A stretch of DNA of 64,000 nucleotides from Toxotes chatareus. Taxonomy: Eukaryota; Chordata; Actinopteri; Toxotidae. Each line of letters opens with the position of its first letter. Within the stretch, counting starts at the first letter, position 1. Position numbers and translations under genes: made by a program. The notes under the pieces are model-generated. The model saw only the letters and a program-made list of their open reading frames with translations, made no database searches and had not been told where the DNA came from. Where the stretch lies: the NCBI GenBank assembly GCA_016801885.1, contig CM028886.1, positions 18,131,866 through 18,195,865 of the forward strand, in the 5' to 3' direction. Shown piece after piece: positions 1-12,400 of this stretch.

Positions 1-180
1 TGTAAATGGCTTCTGACAATCATCTCGATTTTAACGAGATTTTTAGATACATACTTGATTTTCAAAGTCGACATCGACAAAACCTTTGAAGAGAATGTTG
101 TTACGTATCATTGGGAATCCCTCAGGCACGATCCAATTCAAAGCAAAGAAAGCACATTTCACATAGCAAAAGAAGAAAAA

Positions 181-255
181 AATCTATATATATGTTTAAA
201 TAAATATATATATGTTATATATATATGTATTTATATGTTTGTATGTGTGTACAAT
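181..255. repeat. AT-rich low-complexity tract
   Basis: The tract has interrupted TA dinucleotide runs (tatatata separated by gttt, aaa and tgta). It is a simple repeat with no sign of function. Confidence 0.8.
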
Positions 256-972
256 ATCATTTAGGGAATATGGCTCATATCTGAAGCCATCAAAGATTTA
301 CAAAGGAGGCTGTACCAAACAAACACATCCTCTAGGCTAAATACAAACTATACAAACTTGGAACAAGCTGGAATAAGACTCCTGAACCTCCTGAACTGCT
401 TAAATCCTCATTTTAGAACCACAACCATCTGACAAAATCACCAGTCATTAAAGACAATGGCTGTGCTGTGATTTCAGCTGTATTTATTTGTGAAAGATCA
501 CAAGTTACAAGCTCATTCACATCTATGTCAGCTGCTGTGTGCTCAGCTGAATGAGACACATAAAGAGGTGTACCTGCAAAGGGAAAGGCCGACCTCGCAC
601 ACGCAGGGCAATACTAGTGATTTTTGTCTACAGAAAGTCACCGTGTGCATCCACATCACCAGCATAGCCATGGGTTTGAATGTGCCATCTAATTCGAAAA
701 CTGGTACACCCATCATTATCATAAAAAAAATATGAGCTAGCTGCAAATTAAAAATAATATTATTTGTTATACTACTGAAATTAATTGGAAAAAATAGACT
801 AATGGATGAAGAGACCTCCCATCACTATTCAACTGGTGACAGCAACAGTTCTCACGGCAAGCTAACTAGTTAGCACTACACAGAGGGATTTTGTTAATCT
901 CTGGACAACTTTTTAAGAGGCCGTGCATTGAGAAAGAGGAAGAACAGATAACAGCAGTCAGAAAAGCCAGCC

Positions 973-1070
973 ACAACCCCAGAACCCTCAGGCTCCTCTA
1001 AACCAGAACTGCTCCAGTCAAAACCCCAGGGCCTTCAGGCTCCTCTAAACCAAAACTGACCGCTCCAGCC
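973..1070. repeat. Two-copy tandem repeat, period about 47 bp
   Basis: The core caggctcctctaaacca occurs at 989-1005 and again at 1036-1052. Both copies are preceded by a related aaccccag segment and followed by gaactg or aaactg. The copies differ by several substitutions and short indels. Confidence 0.75.
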
Positions 1071-1460
1071 ACAGCCCCGGGAAATTAACAGGGCTGGAAA
1101 AGGAGATATTTCCAATCAAGTCATGAAAAACAAAAATGCACATGCAGCAGACGTTACTGGAAGAAATTGTGAACAGATTGAGGTCATCATAGAGATTGGA
1201 CTTTCTTGCCTCAAGCAAGGTATTCCACTAATCAGGTAATGGGAAAATCTAGAGCATCTTAACAGAGGAAATTTTGTTCTGATGTATTTGTGCATATCAT
1301 CCTGGCATGAAAAGGAGTCTTGATGAGCTCACAGGAAATGCAAAGTTGATGAGCCCTGAAGTTGACAGATACTTTGGATTGTGATGAAACGACCTGCTGT
1401 CTTGCACTGTGATGCTGTGTTGTGTATCTTACACTGCATCTACAGTTTCCTGGCATGTGC

Positions 1461-1915
1461 GAGTCATACTTGTACTATGTGCTTTTTTTTATAAATTGTG
1501 CTTTTTGATGGTAACAGTGATTTTTGAAATACAACCTGCTGCTGTAGCCTACTGTTTTTCTCATCTGAGGTATCATGAATATAATGATAAGGTTTAATAA
1601 TATGCTTTTGTTTATTTTTGATTTATTTCAAACTGTTACAGTGCTATAATGCTTACTTAAATGACTCATTTGCAGTTTGCTGACACACATAACTCATACT
1701 AATGTGTGTTTTGTATAAGCTGTGCTTTTTGATTGTAGCAGTAATTCTTGAAATAGGATCTGCTGGTGCAGTATATTATGCTCTTGGCCGAGGGATTGTG
1801 AATGTAATGATAGCTCATAAATGAAGGTGAATTTTGTTAATCTCACACTTTGCCATATTGTGGATACATGATGCTTACTTAGTTTATGTAAGTGGCAAGC
1901 TGTCAGTTTGTTTTT
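1461..1915. repeat. Diverged tandem duplication, unit about 230 bp
   Basis: Two adjacent units start with gagtcatact (1461) and aactcatact (1691). They share, in the same order, tgtgctttttgat, the pair agtgatttttgaaata / agtaattcttgaaata, tctgctggtg-like and aatgtaatgata-like segments, atgcttactta, and a caagctgtcagtttg-like end. Divergence is substantial, so the duplication is old. No coding signal was seen. Confidence 0.7.
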
Positions 1916-3082
1916 GCCATGTAGTGGCATTGTATAAATAGCTTATAGGCTTAGCTGAAAAAAAAATATGGTTGAAAAATCTGTGATGCAGTTGCATGTT
2001 CAGTGCTGCAGATGTTCAGTGAATAGACCATTATAGTCACCACAACTCCAGGTATGACATTGCTTTTATGCAGCAGTTGTGCTATAATGTTATTGGGGAA
2101 ATCACTGCAGCGTAAAATGAAGAAATAATGTTGCAGCTTGCTTCTGTTGTCTAATTTCCTGATATTATCATATGTTGCTGAGCAACACTAAACAAACCCT
2201 GCTAATCGCTACAATGAATAAAACAGATTGTAGGCAAATACTCAGAATAATGTTTTAATGAGATCTCAAAGTAAGAGGGTTGATCACATTTTTCTTTGGT
2301 TAACACATTATATCCCACAAGCCTTAAATTGATATTTCTGGCTATGACACTGGTCTACGTTTTGTTTTGTTTTTTTTTATTCTTTTTCCCTGTGTACCAG
2401 TGCATACAATGGGGTTTTATTTTGCCAAAACATCTTGACTTTCAGTCAGTTTTTATGTGAGAAATTACCATATCCTGCTGGAAGTATAGGACCAAAAAGT
2501 TATACACTAGCAGCTGAACCTGAAACTCGTGTAAACACAAGTGAATTCCTGTGGGGGGACTGTATGTCTGTATGTTTACAAGCAGTGCCCCAAGGCAAAA
2601 GTTGAGTGCCATGAATAATTCATCTCCTTAAAAACGAAGCAGCGTTATTGTTCGAAATATGACTACAACCATTATTTCTGACAGAATAATTAAACATTAA
2701 AGGGCAAGACAGATGCACATTGTACCTTAATGACACATGATTGGTGCAAAGTAAAATAAGCTATGCACAGATCATAGTATAAGTGCTGAGGAACCAAGAA
2801 ATGATGGCTCACAAATGAATGTAGAGCCTTTAGGCACCCTGTGTTTTAAGCACTGGCTTTTATTGTTATTTTTATGATCATCCACAGTGGTAAAGTGGAT
2901 AAGCCAATATTAACACGTGTGTACTTGGATAAGAGCAGAAACCAGGTATCCAGATTGTAAAAACAAGTCACATAGGACCAGCAAGTCCTTTGCAAGAAGG
3001 CAGAAATTTATTTGTGTGATTGAGGTGATGTTTCAGGCAGAATTGTACTAGATTACACTGCAGCACCACAATGAAAACACAG

Positions 3083-3105
3083 AGTCAGTCAGTCAGTCAG
3101 TCAGT
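3083..3105. repeat. (AGTC)n microsatellite
   Basis: Five perfect AGTC units plus a partial unit are read directly. Confidence 0.9.
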
Positions 3106-3790
3106 GAGACAGTAACCATGACAGCTTGGGTAAAGTAGACAAACTGTACTATAATACTACTAAACAAAATCTCTGCCAACATCCAACACATATATAAATA
3201 TGAGATGTCACAATCCTTCGTACTGACAATCTGTCAGAGAATCTTAAAGCAGAGTTCGGCTGTGCTTTTAGGATAACCTAGAGCAGATGCCAGAACAAAA
3301 AGAATAAAATGCAGCTAATTATTTCATTATCATGAGCCCCATATGTATACGTGTAAAAGTAGATAGGAAAAAAACAAAAATGTTCTATGCAGGTAAAGGC
3401 TTAAACTGCAGGGCTCAGCAGCAACAGCTGCATAGTTGCCCAAGCAACAAGATCTAAACCATTATCAACCTGGTTTGCCAACAAAACAACTAACACCATT
3501 AAAGAAAGGTGAATTCTTCACCTTGGCGCAGAAGGAAAATGAGAGTGCTGCTGTCGCACTTATTTACTCTTGTAGGCAGAGTGTACTGTCTCTACTTCTC
3601 TAGGCAGCCAGGTGCTTAAACAGCAAGACAGCCAAATGTCAAAAAAACATCACTAACTGGTTCATTCAGACACATAGAACAAAGCTAAAATTAACGGGAT
3701 ATTTTTCTTTTTTCACAAGCTGTGATAATCTTATCATCTGTGATATAACTGCCAAGATCTGGCAACATGGCAACATTGCACAATGTAATA

Positions 3791-3833
3791 CAAAAATAAA
3801 ATAAAAAAATAAAATAAAATAAAATAAAAAAAA
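3791..3833. repeat. (AAAAT)n-like microsatellite
   Basis: Imperfect aaaat/aaaataa units end in a run of A. Confidence 0.85.
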
Positions 3834-6376
3834 CAGTGTTTATTATCTCTTCAAAAACACTTTCCAGCCCTGCCCTATTTGCTGCAAATCCAGATCAAAT
3901 ATAGTTGCAATATGACTGATAAAGTATAGATCTGATCAGACCTAATTATTTTTCCCTATTGCAATTTACCTCATTATACTTGAGACTTGCTTGGTAAATA
4001 TGCAATTAAAAAAAAACATCTGTCTATCACTGTTAATTTTAGTTTGCTTTATTAGTGACTAAGCCACTTTCAGTGAAATCCATTTTAAGATGACCAACAA
4101 TTCAAACATAGTTTTCACAAAGACAACCAACAGCTAATGGCAACCATAAGTTAAGCATAATATCAGGCAATGTATTAGCACTTACTTTATCAAATATCTT
4201 AAAAATAATCATCGAGAGCAAATGGTTTAATTTGAAATGTACTGCTTCCCAACCTTATCCTCCTCGGTTTTGTGGCAAATAACATCAACACAGTATGTTT
4301 TGCAGCCTACAGTGTTTCAATTTTTCAGAAACATTTTACAGCACATACATCTATAACAAGGCCTGTCAAACACTTGTAGCTACACCTTGACAGCAACACA
4401 CATAAAAACATAAATCTATATAGCACCTTCCCCCAGGTGTAAAACCCTCAGGTCACTGGGACAGAGTCGTGAAGTGATATTTCCCACTGACCTTTTCCTG
4501 CCACTTCAACCTGGTTGACACAATGTCTCAAAAGGCTTATAGTACACTATCGGTCATACGAGGGACAGACTTAGACACGCATTTGATACTCTACCCTAGG
4601 CGCTTACAAATTTCAATTACCTGTATACTAGACACTGAAATGTGATTTCTGCTATCATACTGCCAATAGGCTAGACTCAGCTGCAAAGCTGCTACTGAGA
4701 AAACAGAATTTCTCTGCATACCGTTCTGTCTGGAGGTTAAAAATGCTGGACTCTTCATACAGTACTTAGCCTTATTTTTTATGTAATTTAACTCACACAT
4801 TTCAGTAAAATAAACAAACAATAAATAATGTAAGGGTGGCACTGTGGTTGCTGTACTGTATAACAAGTCAGTAGCCAGTTTTCTAATAGCTTCTACATAC
4901 ACAGATAAGATCAGTTTCCTCAACAGTTACTACAGCAAAAACTGGAGAGCTTGTTTTACCCAACTAGGCATACGATTGACATATTACTAGTGAAACGAGA
5001 GGCACATGCTTTAGATAATTTAGGATTTCTTGTTACATCATAGCTAGTTATAGTGCCAACATTTTCAATTTGCTCTACCCAAGCTGTGAATCCCAATTGC
5101 TTTGTTAGACTACTACTCAGAATATATTTCCCTCAAGCCACGCCACAGCAGTCTTGCTCATCATCAGAGGGACTTTTCAATAGCCTCTGCGTCTGCAGTC
5201 CCTGGAATAAATTCGCTGGCCCAGGTGGGAATGTTGCTTGGCGACTTCCACACTCCATTAGGCTTTTGCAGGCAGTTTAAGCAAAGGCTGCATTTGCATG
5301 CAATATTTATTAAAAAAAAATACTTGTGGGTTCCTGGACTCCATGAGCAGTGGGAAATGGCAACAGAGGATGTAAACTGTCGGGCTGGATCATCACACAG
5401 GGGATTAATCTGTGTTTCATAAGAACGGGGCTTTACAGAATAAAAACCCCAGCCTACGATTTCAGCAGCTCTTTATGACTAACATGGAATATTGAGCAGA
5501 AGCGCATCAGGGTCTTTGAGATCTTTGCTGAATTATGCATATACGGAGGCGCTTGGATAAACCGCGTACCATGTGTTTGCTTGCTCCATCTATTCCCCAC
5601 AGCCCTCTGCTGCTTGACCTTCCTCTCCATTACCTACAGTACAGAGCTTTTTTCATGTCAACATAATCAATTTTTGTTTGCCCTGGTTTTATTCTGCCTT
5701 CACACTTCTTGATAGATGAGAGTCCAAATACTGCTGTTCTTCTGGTTGTGTTTCAACTCGGACATAAGACTGGGAATGGGTGGCAGTCCCAACACGATGA
5801 TGCTATGGGATCCTTTTGTATAGATTAAATGTGATTCAATCAAGCACACAACTGTGAGCAATAGCAATAGCAGTGGCAGTCACTCACCTTTGTCCACTCA
5901 TTGTGTAACCACTGGCTTGGTATAATGACAATTCAGTTGACAGATATGAATGAAATGTAGAGGGATTGAAAATTCATCCAACAGCAGTCAGGAATTTAAA
6001 TGGTGTGTCAATGGCAGCAACCATCAAACACACCAATCCAAAGTTACAAAACACTGAAATGAATGAAAGACAAGTTATGTGCTACTGGGAAATGAATTAT
6101 GCAAGTCTGAACGTTTTGTTTGGTAATACACTGTCACCTATGACCAGCTTTGAGAGTAAGCCTCCACTTCTTCACAGCCTATCCTCTACCTTCATCTTTA
6201 ACTGAAAACTCACCAAAAAAAAATAACACAAACAATTATCTCTCTTAGCCTGCTCTTCTCCCTTTGAAGTAAAAAATATTGTTGAACACCTATACCATAC
6301 ATGGGTTATAAGCAGCTGAGCAGCCTGTAAATAACAATGTTCTGCAACTCGTGAAAATAATGCTTGAAATGCTTAC

Positions 6377-6493
6377 CAAAGTCTCCAGGGACGAAGATGT
6401 CATAGACACAGGTCTGGCCTCTGGTGTAATTATGTGGATAGTTTGGGGACAGCACAGTTCCCTCTGAACCTGTGAAGTGACCTCCACAGGGAG
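6377..6493 (-). CDS. csmd3: csmd3 exon w27: first part of CUB10
   Basis: This 117-nt exon (phase 1 in, phase 1 out; acceptor ccacag, donor gtaagc) encodes residues 1433-1472 of the window protein. It opens a CUB domain with APCGGHFTGSEGTVLSPNYP, then NYT (an N-glycosylation sequon), QTCVY with the second CUB cysteine, and ends in VPGDF. The exon stops after the first third of the domain, so the strands with the YD-type calcium ligand must be in the next exon, beyond the window. It follows the Sushi9 exon, as in the family order. It is the most 3' exon found here. Confidence 0.9.
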
Positions 6494-9400
6494 CTGTGGG
6501 GGCAGGAAGAGAAGCAACAGAGACGCACAGTTAACAAATGTGAAACAACCAGCTTACAACACCTGGGGAAATAAGGCAATAAAATACAATCAGCAAATCC
6601 ATTTTAACAGGCACAAGTGCACAGGTAAGCAGCACATATCATAAAATGAGACAAAAGTCACATTTGAACTTTCAGTTGCTGACAAATGTAATTTTGTCCG
6701 GCATACCAAAATAATTTGACATTTGAGAGACACTTTGGGGACATTTTCAAAAGGAGAGTGAGCTGTAAACAGACAGAAAAGGAAGTGTGTTGTGTTTACA
6801 GGGTTAAATCCCAATAGGGAAACCACCAGTGAGGAAAAGTAGCTTTTCCCTTCAAAACACAGAAAAACACCATCAATCAACAAAACACACAATCACAAAA
6901 GTTGCACACGCCTGTGACTCTAATCAGCCCATATCACCCGGCAGCATGCTTTGAGAAACTTAAGATTCAACTCGTCAGCCGAAACAGGCTTTCCGTCAGC
7001 AGACTGTGTACATAACAAGTCCAGATGCTCTTGTTTTGAAGTTGCTAGATAATCATTTATTAATTAGTTAGAACATCAATTAGAACATCAAAAATACTAC
7101 GCATTTAAGTTAGTATGCAGTACTACAGTTTGTGCTGCTAAAGTCCCGGTAAAGTATGAAGACCCCATCCAAACCACACAAAACCAAACAACCCAACACC
7201 AGTCTTTGTCTTTCTTCTACTAGCTCCAAACAAAAATCATACCCTTGCATGCATGTTGCACATAAACTCATACTTGCACCATCATCATAGTGTCGGCACA
7301 TATTCAATTGGCAACCAGGTTCATTAATATGAGCTGTGGTCTGTCCTGCACCTGCGTCGCATCTCAGAGTCCAGTCTTAAGCTGTTAATGATGTACCTAA
7401 TTTGCCAAGAGGCCCTCTAACGCAGTTGCCTCAGACCTCACGGACCGAGCCATCAGGTAGGGGAGCCTCGACTGTAAACAAACACATAGTCATTTGTCTG
7501 AGGGAAGTTGTCACCAGCTGCTCTGAACCCCCTGTGGCCTACACAATGCGCATGTCACTGCTGTTTCACTGATCAGCGCAGGAAAAAATGAACAAAAGAG
7601 AGCAGAGGCGCTAATGTAGAAAGATGCATCAGCAATTTATCCGCGTTTGGTTGTTGGAGAAGCAAGAGGCATGCAATCAAACATATGTGATGATGGCAAA
7701 TGGGACATTAATGCAAGCTGATTTGTCAGACAGAATAGGAAGCGTAGTTCCATGGTGGGATGGAGGGCACACTGACCTGTCAATCTACAGCAGCTGAGAG
7801 CAGCACTAAGGAAAGCAAGGGATTCTCAAGATATGCTTTAATGGTTTCATGCTGACAGGTAAGTGTAGAGCGAAGGAGAAGTGGGCACACTGCAAAATCA
7901 TTTTGTATTCTGTTAAAGACTGATGGCTAGGAATAACCTAAATGCCCAGAAAGAGTTATGACTTAAATCCTCACATAATCACATTTTAGATAGCAACCTT
8001 ATTCTCAACATTATATGTGATTTGTTTTTATGTGTGGCCTTTATTGAAATGTGAAAATGCTTTATTTTCAGCTGAAAATAGACAAGTTTCAATGTTTTTA
8101 GATTAGAATGTTTTTTTTTTTTTTTTTTTTTTTTGATTTTGATTGCATTTGAAGGATATTGACCCAGCCCTGCAAACCACTTCACTTAGACAGACTTTGG
8201 AGATAATGGAACCATCACAGCACAATCAAACAAATCTAATGTACTGAATGTATTCAGTGGGATGCTAAAATGTGGATAGACAATGGATTCAATGGAAATG
8301 CAAAACATGACAAACAGACCTTGGGTTATGACTAAAGCCCAAACAATACTACAATTTTTAGGCTTATATCCATATTGATATTCGAGAGTAAAGAATAAAC
8401 ATTACTGATATGTACACCCATAGTTTATTTGTCTTTTGAGATACATATACAAAATAAAAGCATTTTGATAAGGATTCCTTAAAGGTGCCCTGTGGAGGAT
8501 TTTTACAAACAAAAGTTACTCATCATAATGCATCGTGTATTTTCTTGAGGCCTAGCAAACATGTTGAATGTATTTCCTTCCTCATAAAAGATATGCAAAG
8601 CCAATTTTTTGGATATCTAAAATCAAACACTGTTTACATCCATGTTTACTAGATGGCAGTCTTCTTCTTCACTGCTTTCGTTGGTACATTAGTATGTTTA
8701 TTTGCACTTCATCACTGCCAAGTGCTGATCAACAGAATGGTGTGAAAGCAGCAGCAGGAATGTGAATCATGTTGCATGTATGTATGAGCACCCGTGTACA
8801 TGCTCAATAACTCAACCTTACTGAGTACTGAGCAGGTCATTTCTGAATTGAAAAATAAAATTAGTAATTCTCTGAGGTAAAGACACAATATAATGGTAAC
8901 ATATCCTTGGCATAACTTACCAACCAATAATGTCAGTCCAATCTGGCTCAGTTAGGATGTAATCATGGTCTGAAATATGTGTGTGTGCGTGTGTTGTGTT
9001 TGAGTACATGAACTAGTTACATTTGTAGCATGCTGCATGTCTGTGCATTGCTGTGGTCCATAGTATAATTTAAGGACAAAAAAATGAAATCAGAATCAGT
9101 CCTGCTGACACTTACTGGCTTTTTAAAGTAGACTGCACATTTTACCTGGAAATAGTATCATCTTCAGCTAGATGCTAAGTAATGTAAAGGAACAGGAGCT
9201 GGCCATATGTTGGGGCAGCTGAAGCCATTAGATTTATCCTTTAGACAGTTAAGTCATCAGTTCAGACGTGGTCTCAAAGTGAAAATACTAAATGGAGAGT
9301 TGCTGATGGACCCTTTAGTAAAGCACATAACCCCAGGGCTGTTCACTGAAGTTACACAGGTGCCAACTGTAAAAGTAATGAATAGCTCCCCAGTGTCAGA

Positions 9401-12400
9401 GTGGGTGCCCCCGTTCCCCACTGCTGAAAAGGAGAGCTGAATTCTAATTCAACCTTGGCCGATTAAATACTTTAAGGAGTATTAAAAATGGAGTAATGCT
9501 ACTAAAGAGAGGTGCGCTGGGTACTTATCTTTAAACTCCTCACATCTTTTCTGACTTCTATCCTTGACACTGTGATCCCTGTGATGCTGCAAAGCTCTGT
9601 GAAATGCCTACATTTTAGAGTTGGCGGTGAATAATAAACAATGATACTTGGCATATTATGTTCTTTGTAATACACTGTGAAGTTGTAACTATAAAACGAC
9701 CTAGCTTTCAACCCGTTTATGTCAACACTTTATGATTTGCCTCAACTACTGTTAGTTTCAATATAAATTCTGCACACCATCTACTCAGCAATTAAACACT
9801 GTGGCTTTTATACTTCAGTTAATTCATTTATTTTATGTCACTACTAAACATTGCCTCACTTCTAGTGAAGTCAGGACCATGGATATCATGTATGTATTAA
9901 CATTACTTTTGTTCACTCATAATTTGTTTCAAGTTAATATTACTGATTAGATTAACAGGAAATGTATGTTTTCTGTTTAAGTTCAGTTGAGTTCTGGATT
10001 TACATGTTGATCAAACGGGCTGAAATTTTATTACCTGACATACACAAGAGTGTTTCTGGAAATGCCCTCACATTGCAGACATAGTTTTGCTATGTTTGGG
10101 ACTTTGAAGTCGTTTTAATGATATTTCAGTCTACACTGTTTACATCTGTACTCCTCTATGTTTCTGTAAGAGCCCTGCGAGGACAGAGCACCCAGAATGT
10201 TTTAACACACCACATACTGATGTCTCTGACATAAACCTCTGATACAGTGTGTCCTCCATGTCTCAAGTGTTTTTAAAAATGTATGTATACTTATTAAAAT
10301 TAACAATAAATCCTCTGCAATTATTAAAGTGTTCCACATCTAGAATACAGAATTCTCTCCTCTGAGTTTACTTTCTGGTATTCTGGGAGAGAAGTGTGCA
10401 CTACAATGCAAATAATTTTTACACAGCGCCATTCTGGTATCACATGGCATTAAATATTGACCAAACAGCTGGAGTGCAGTTCTCTGCTACTCAGACGTTA
10501 TATTATTGTGTATTGTCTCTCACCTTGACAGCTTGGCTTGGCTCTGTCCCACTCTGGTCTCTTGCTGTTGCCCATAACACACGTCAGAGTGGAGTATCCC
10601 TGCAGCAGATAGCCAGCCTCACAATGAAATGTCACCATAGATCCCAGCTTGTAGTCAGTGCCCATTCTAGTGCCATTCATCACATTCCCTGGATCAAAAC
10701 ACGCCTCCCGCAGTTTTGCTGTCAATCAAAAGAACAAAGCTTTTAGAACACTGTCTAAAATGAGAGGGCTTTCTAATTTAGTAGAGATACTGTAGTTATA
10801 AATACTTCTATAGGCAGCAAGGGTCTGTTTGATTTTACAAAACTGTTTTAAAAAAAAAATACATGACAAACATGGTGGAAATGGATAGGGGTGAATCAGA
10901 GGCTATTCTCACAGCTGGCATCAACATTAGAAAAAGTAACTGCGTACAGTAGCATACTTCAAAGACTTTATTTTCTAATTCATTCATGTATGTATTGAAC
11001 AAAATCCCCTGCTGTAATACATAAACACATTCTGTGAAAAATGCAGAATCCCACTTGCAAAGGCCTTCGGAGTACCTTTGTATTCCAAATGAAAGCCGGT
11101 GTAGCTCACAGAGCCGTCGCTGCGAAATGCCAAGTACATGAAGTTGGAAGTGCTCTCAATCTTCTCAGGAAGTTTACTGTCTTGGAAACTGCCAATCAGA
11201 TGAGCGCTGCTGTCTGGCCCATCATAGATATACAAGAAATCATAGTTGGGCTCAATACTGAAGCTGTGACAAGTGAAAGAAACAGACAAATGAGAGATAA
11301 AACAGTTATTATTTTGCAAAGTCTTAACCACCAGATTGTACAGATTGTATGAGAGATTTAGAATGCATTAGGGTTTCAAAATGAGAGTGTGCACCGCAGT
11401 GCTAGAAGTGAGTCATGCCAAGCGATTTGTTTTGCATCTCCAGACAAAGAGATAAAAAAAGATATCTCCCCCAAGAGGTGAGAAGAGATTAAATTGTTGT
11501 GACACTGCGGTGGCACAAAATCTTCCCAGACGGCAGTGGCAATGCAGTGTGAAAAGATCGTTTCATATTGTAGCACTGTATATCAAATCACATGCCGCAG
11601 TGAGAGAGAGTGGAGCATTTGTTTTCAAAATAATGAGTGTGGTTTATGACAAAAATGTAAATAGCTTGGAGATAATTGCATTTGAGTTGGATCAAGGCAA
11701 CTCCAATTTAAAATCCTAACTCCATCCTTTCATTTGGCATTCCCAAGAGAGAAAGCAGCATTGTGCTAACTCTATTAGATGTTTGTTTTGAAGGACAAAG
11801 TTGAAAAAGAAACATGGTGAATTTCTCTCCTTCACCTCAAGAAGAGAGAACGTGGGTGGGAGTGAAGAAAGAGCAACTGCACCTGTGCTTCTTCTCTTGC
11901 CCTCCACGAAACCATTATGAAAATAATACTCAACAGTCTTGAGAAGACTTCCCATGAAAAGTGCCCTCAGGCGCATTTGTGGGTTCACTCTGCCAGTACT
12001 GCTGCTACATGCTTGGGTTGTAATTAATAATGTAAAGCTTATGGTCTGAGTATCATTGATCCTTAGAAACAAGCTGCACTCATGTCACATTTCTCCCTGC
12101 GATATACAGTATTCATCCAGACATCTTGTTTCATCGCATTCCAGCAAATTGGCAGGAATACCTGCCTTCTAGGTGTTTATAGAGGCACTGCTGCTTCTCC
12201 CCTATCTCCCAACACACCTGGGCTCAAACTCAGGTTCTCTGCTTAACACACATGGCCAACTTTGTTCAATACTATGATGTTATAGCTGGTTCCACAGCAG
12301 AAAACAAGCAATTCCACAGCACAGCCTGAGCTGCTGTGCATCCACTGAGAACTGACTCCATTCTGTTTCAGGCAGGTTACAAACATACCACAGGTTTAGG

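Larger units (their letters stand above)
1..6376. other. Intron downstream of exon w27 (partial)
   Basis: No CUB, sushi or other recognisable coding segment was found on either strand. The next exon should encode the rest of CUB10 and is outside the window. The stretch holds AT-rich low-complexity DNA, two tandem duplications, simple repeats and one segment that might be conserved noncoding sequence. The open frames here, up to 110 codons at 4591-4923, show no domain signature. Confidence 0.75.
6494..10523 (-). other. Intron w26-w27
   Basis: This 4.0-kb intron holds a T24 run, a probable interspersed repeat near 8480-8885, and otherwise unremarkable AT-rich sequence. Its short open frames show no domain. 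Confidence 0.85.

Noticed and set aside
4591..4923. Minus-strand frame of 110 codons considered as a possible CUB10 exon
   Set aside because: It lacks the CUB strand motifs, cysteine pattern and splice phase needed to follow exon w27.
5190..5280. Minus-strand run NGVWKSPSNIPTW considered as a sushi end
   Set aside because: No upstream sushi cysteines or acceptor are present, and the following sequence does not fit. It is kept only as a weak noncoding candidate.
7370..7475. Minus-strand stretch reading APLPDGSV considered as a csmd3 exon
   Set aside because: A stop follows within a few codons and the order of neighbouring exons (w26 to w27) is already complete in frame.
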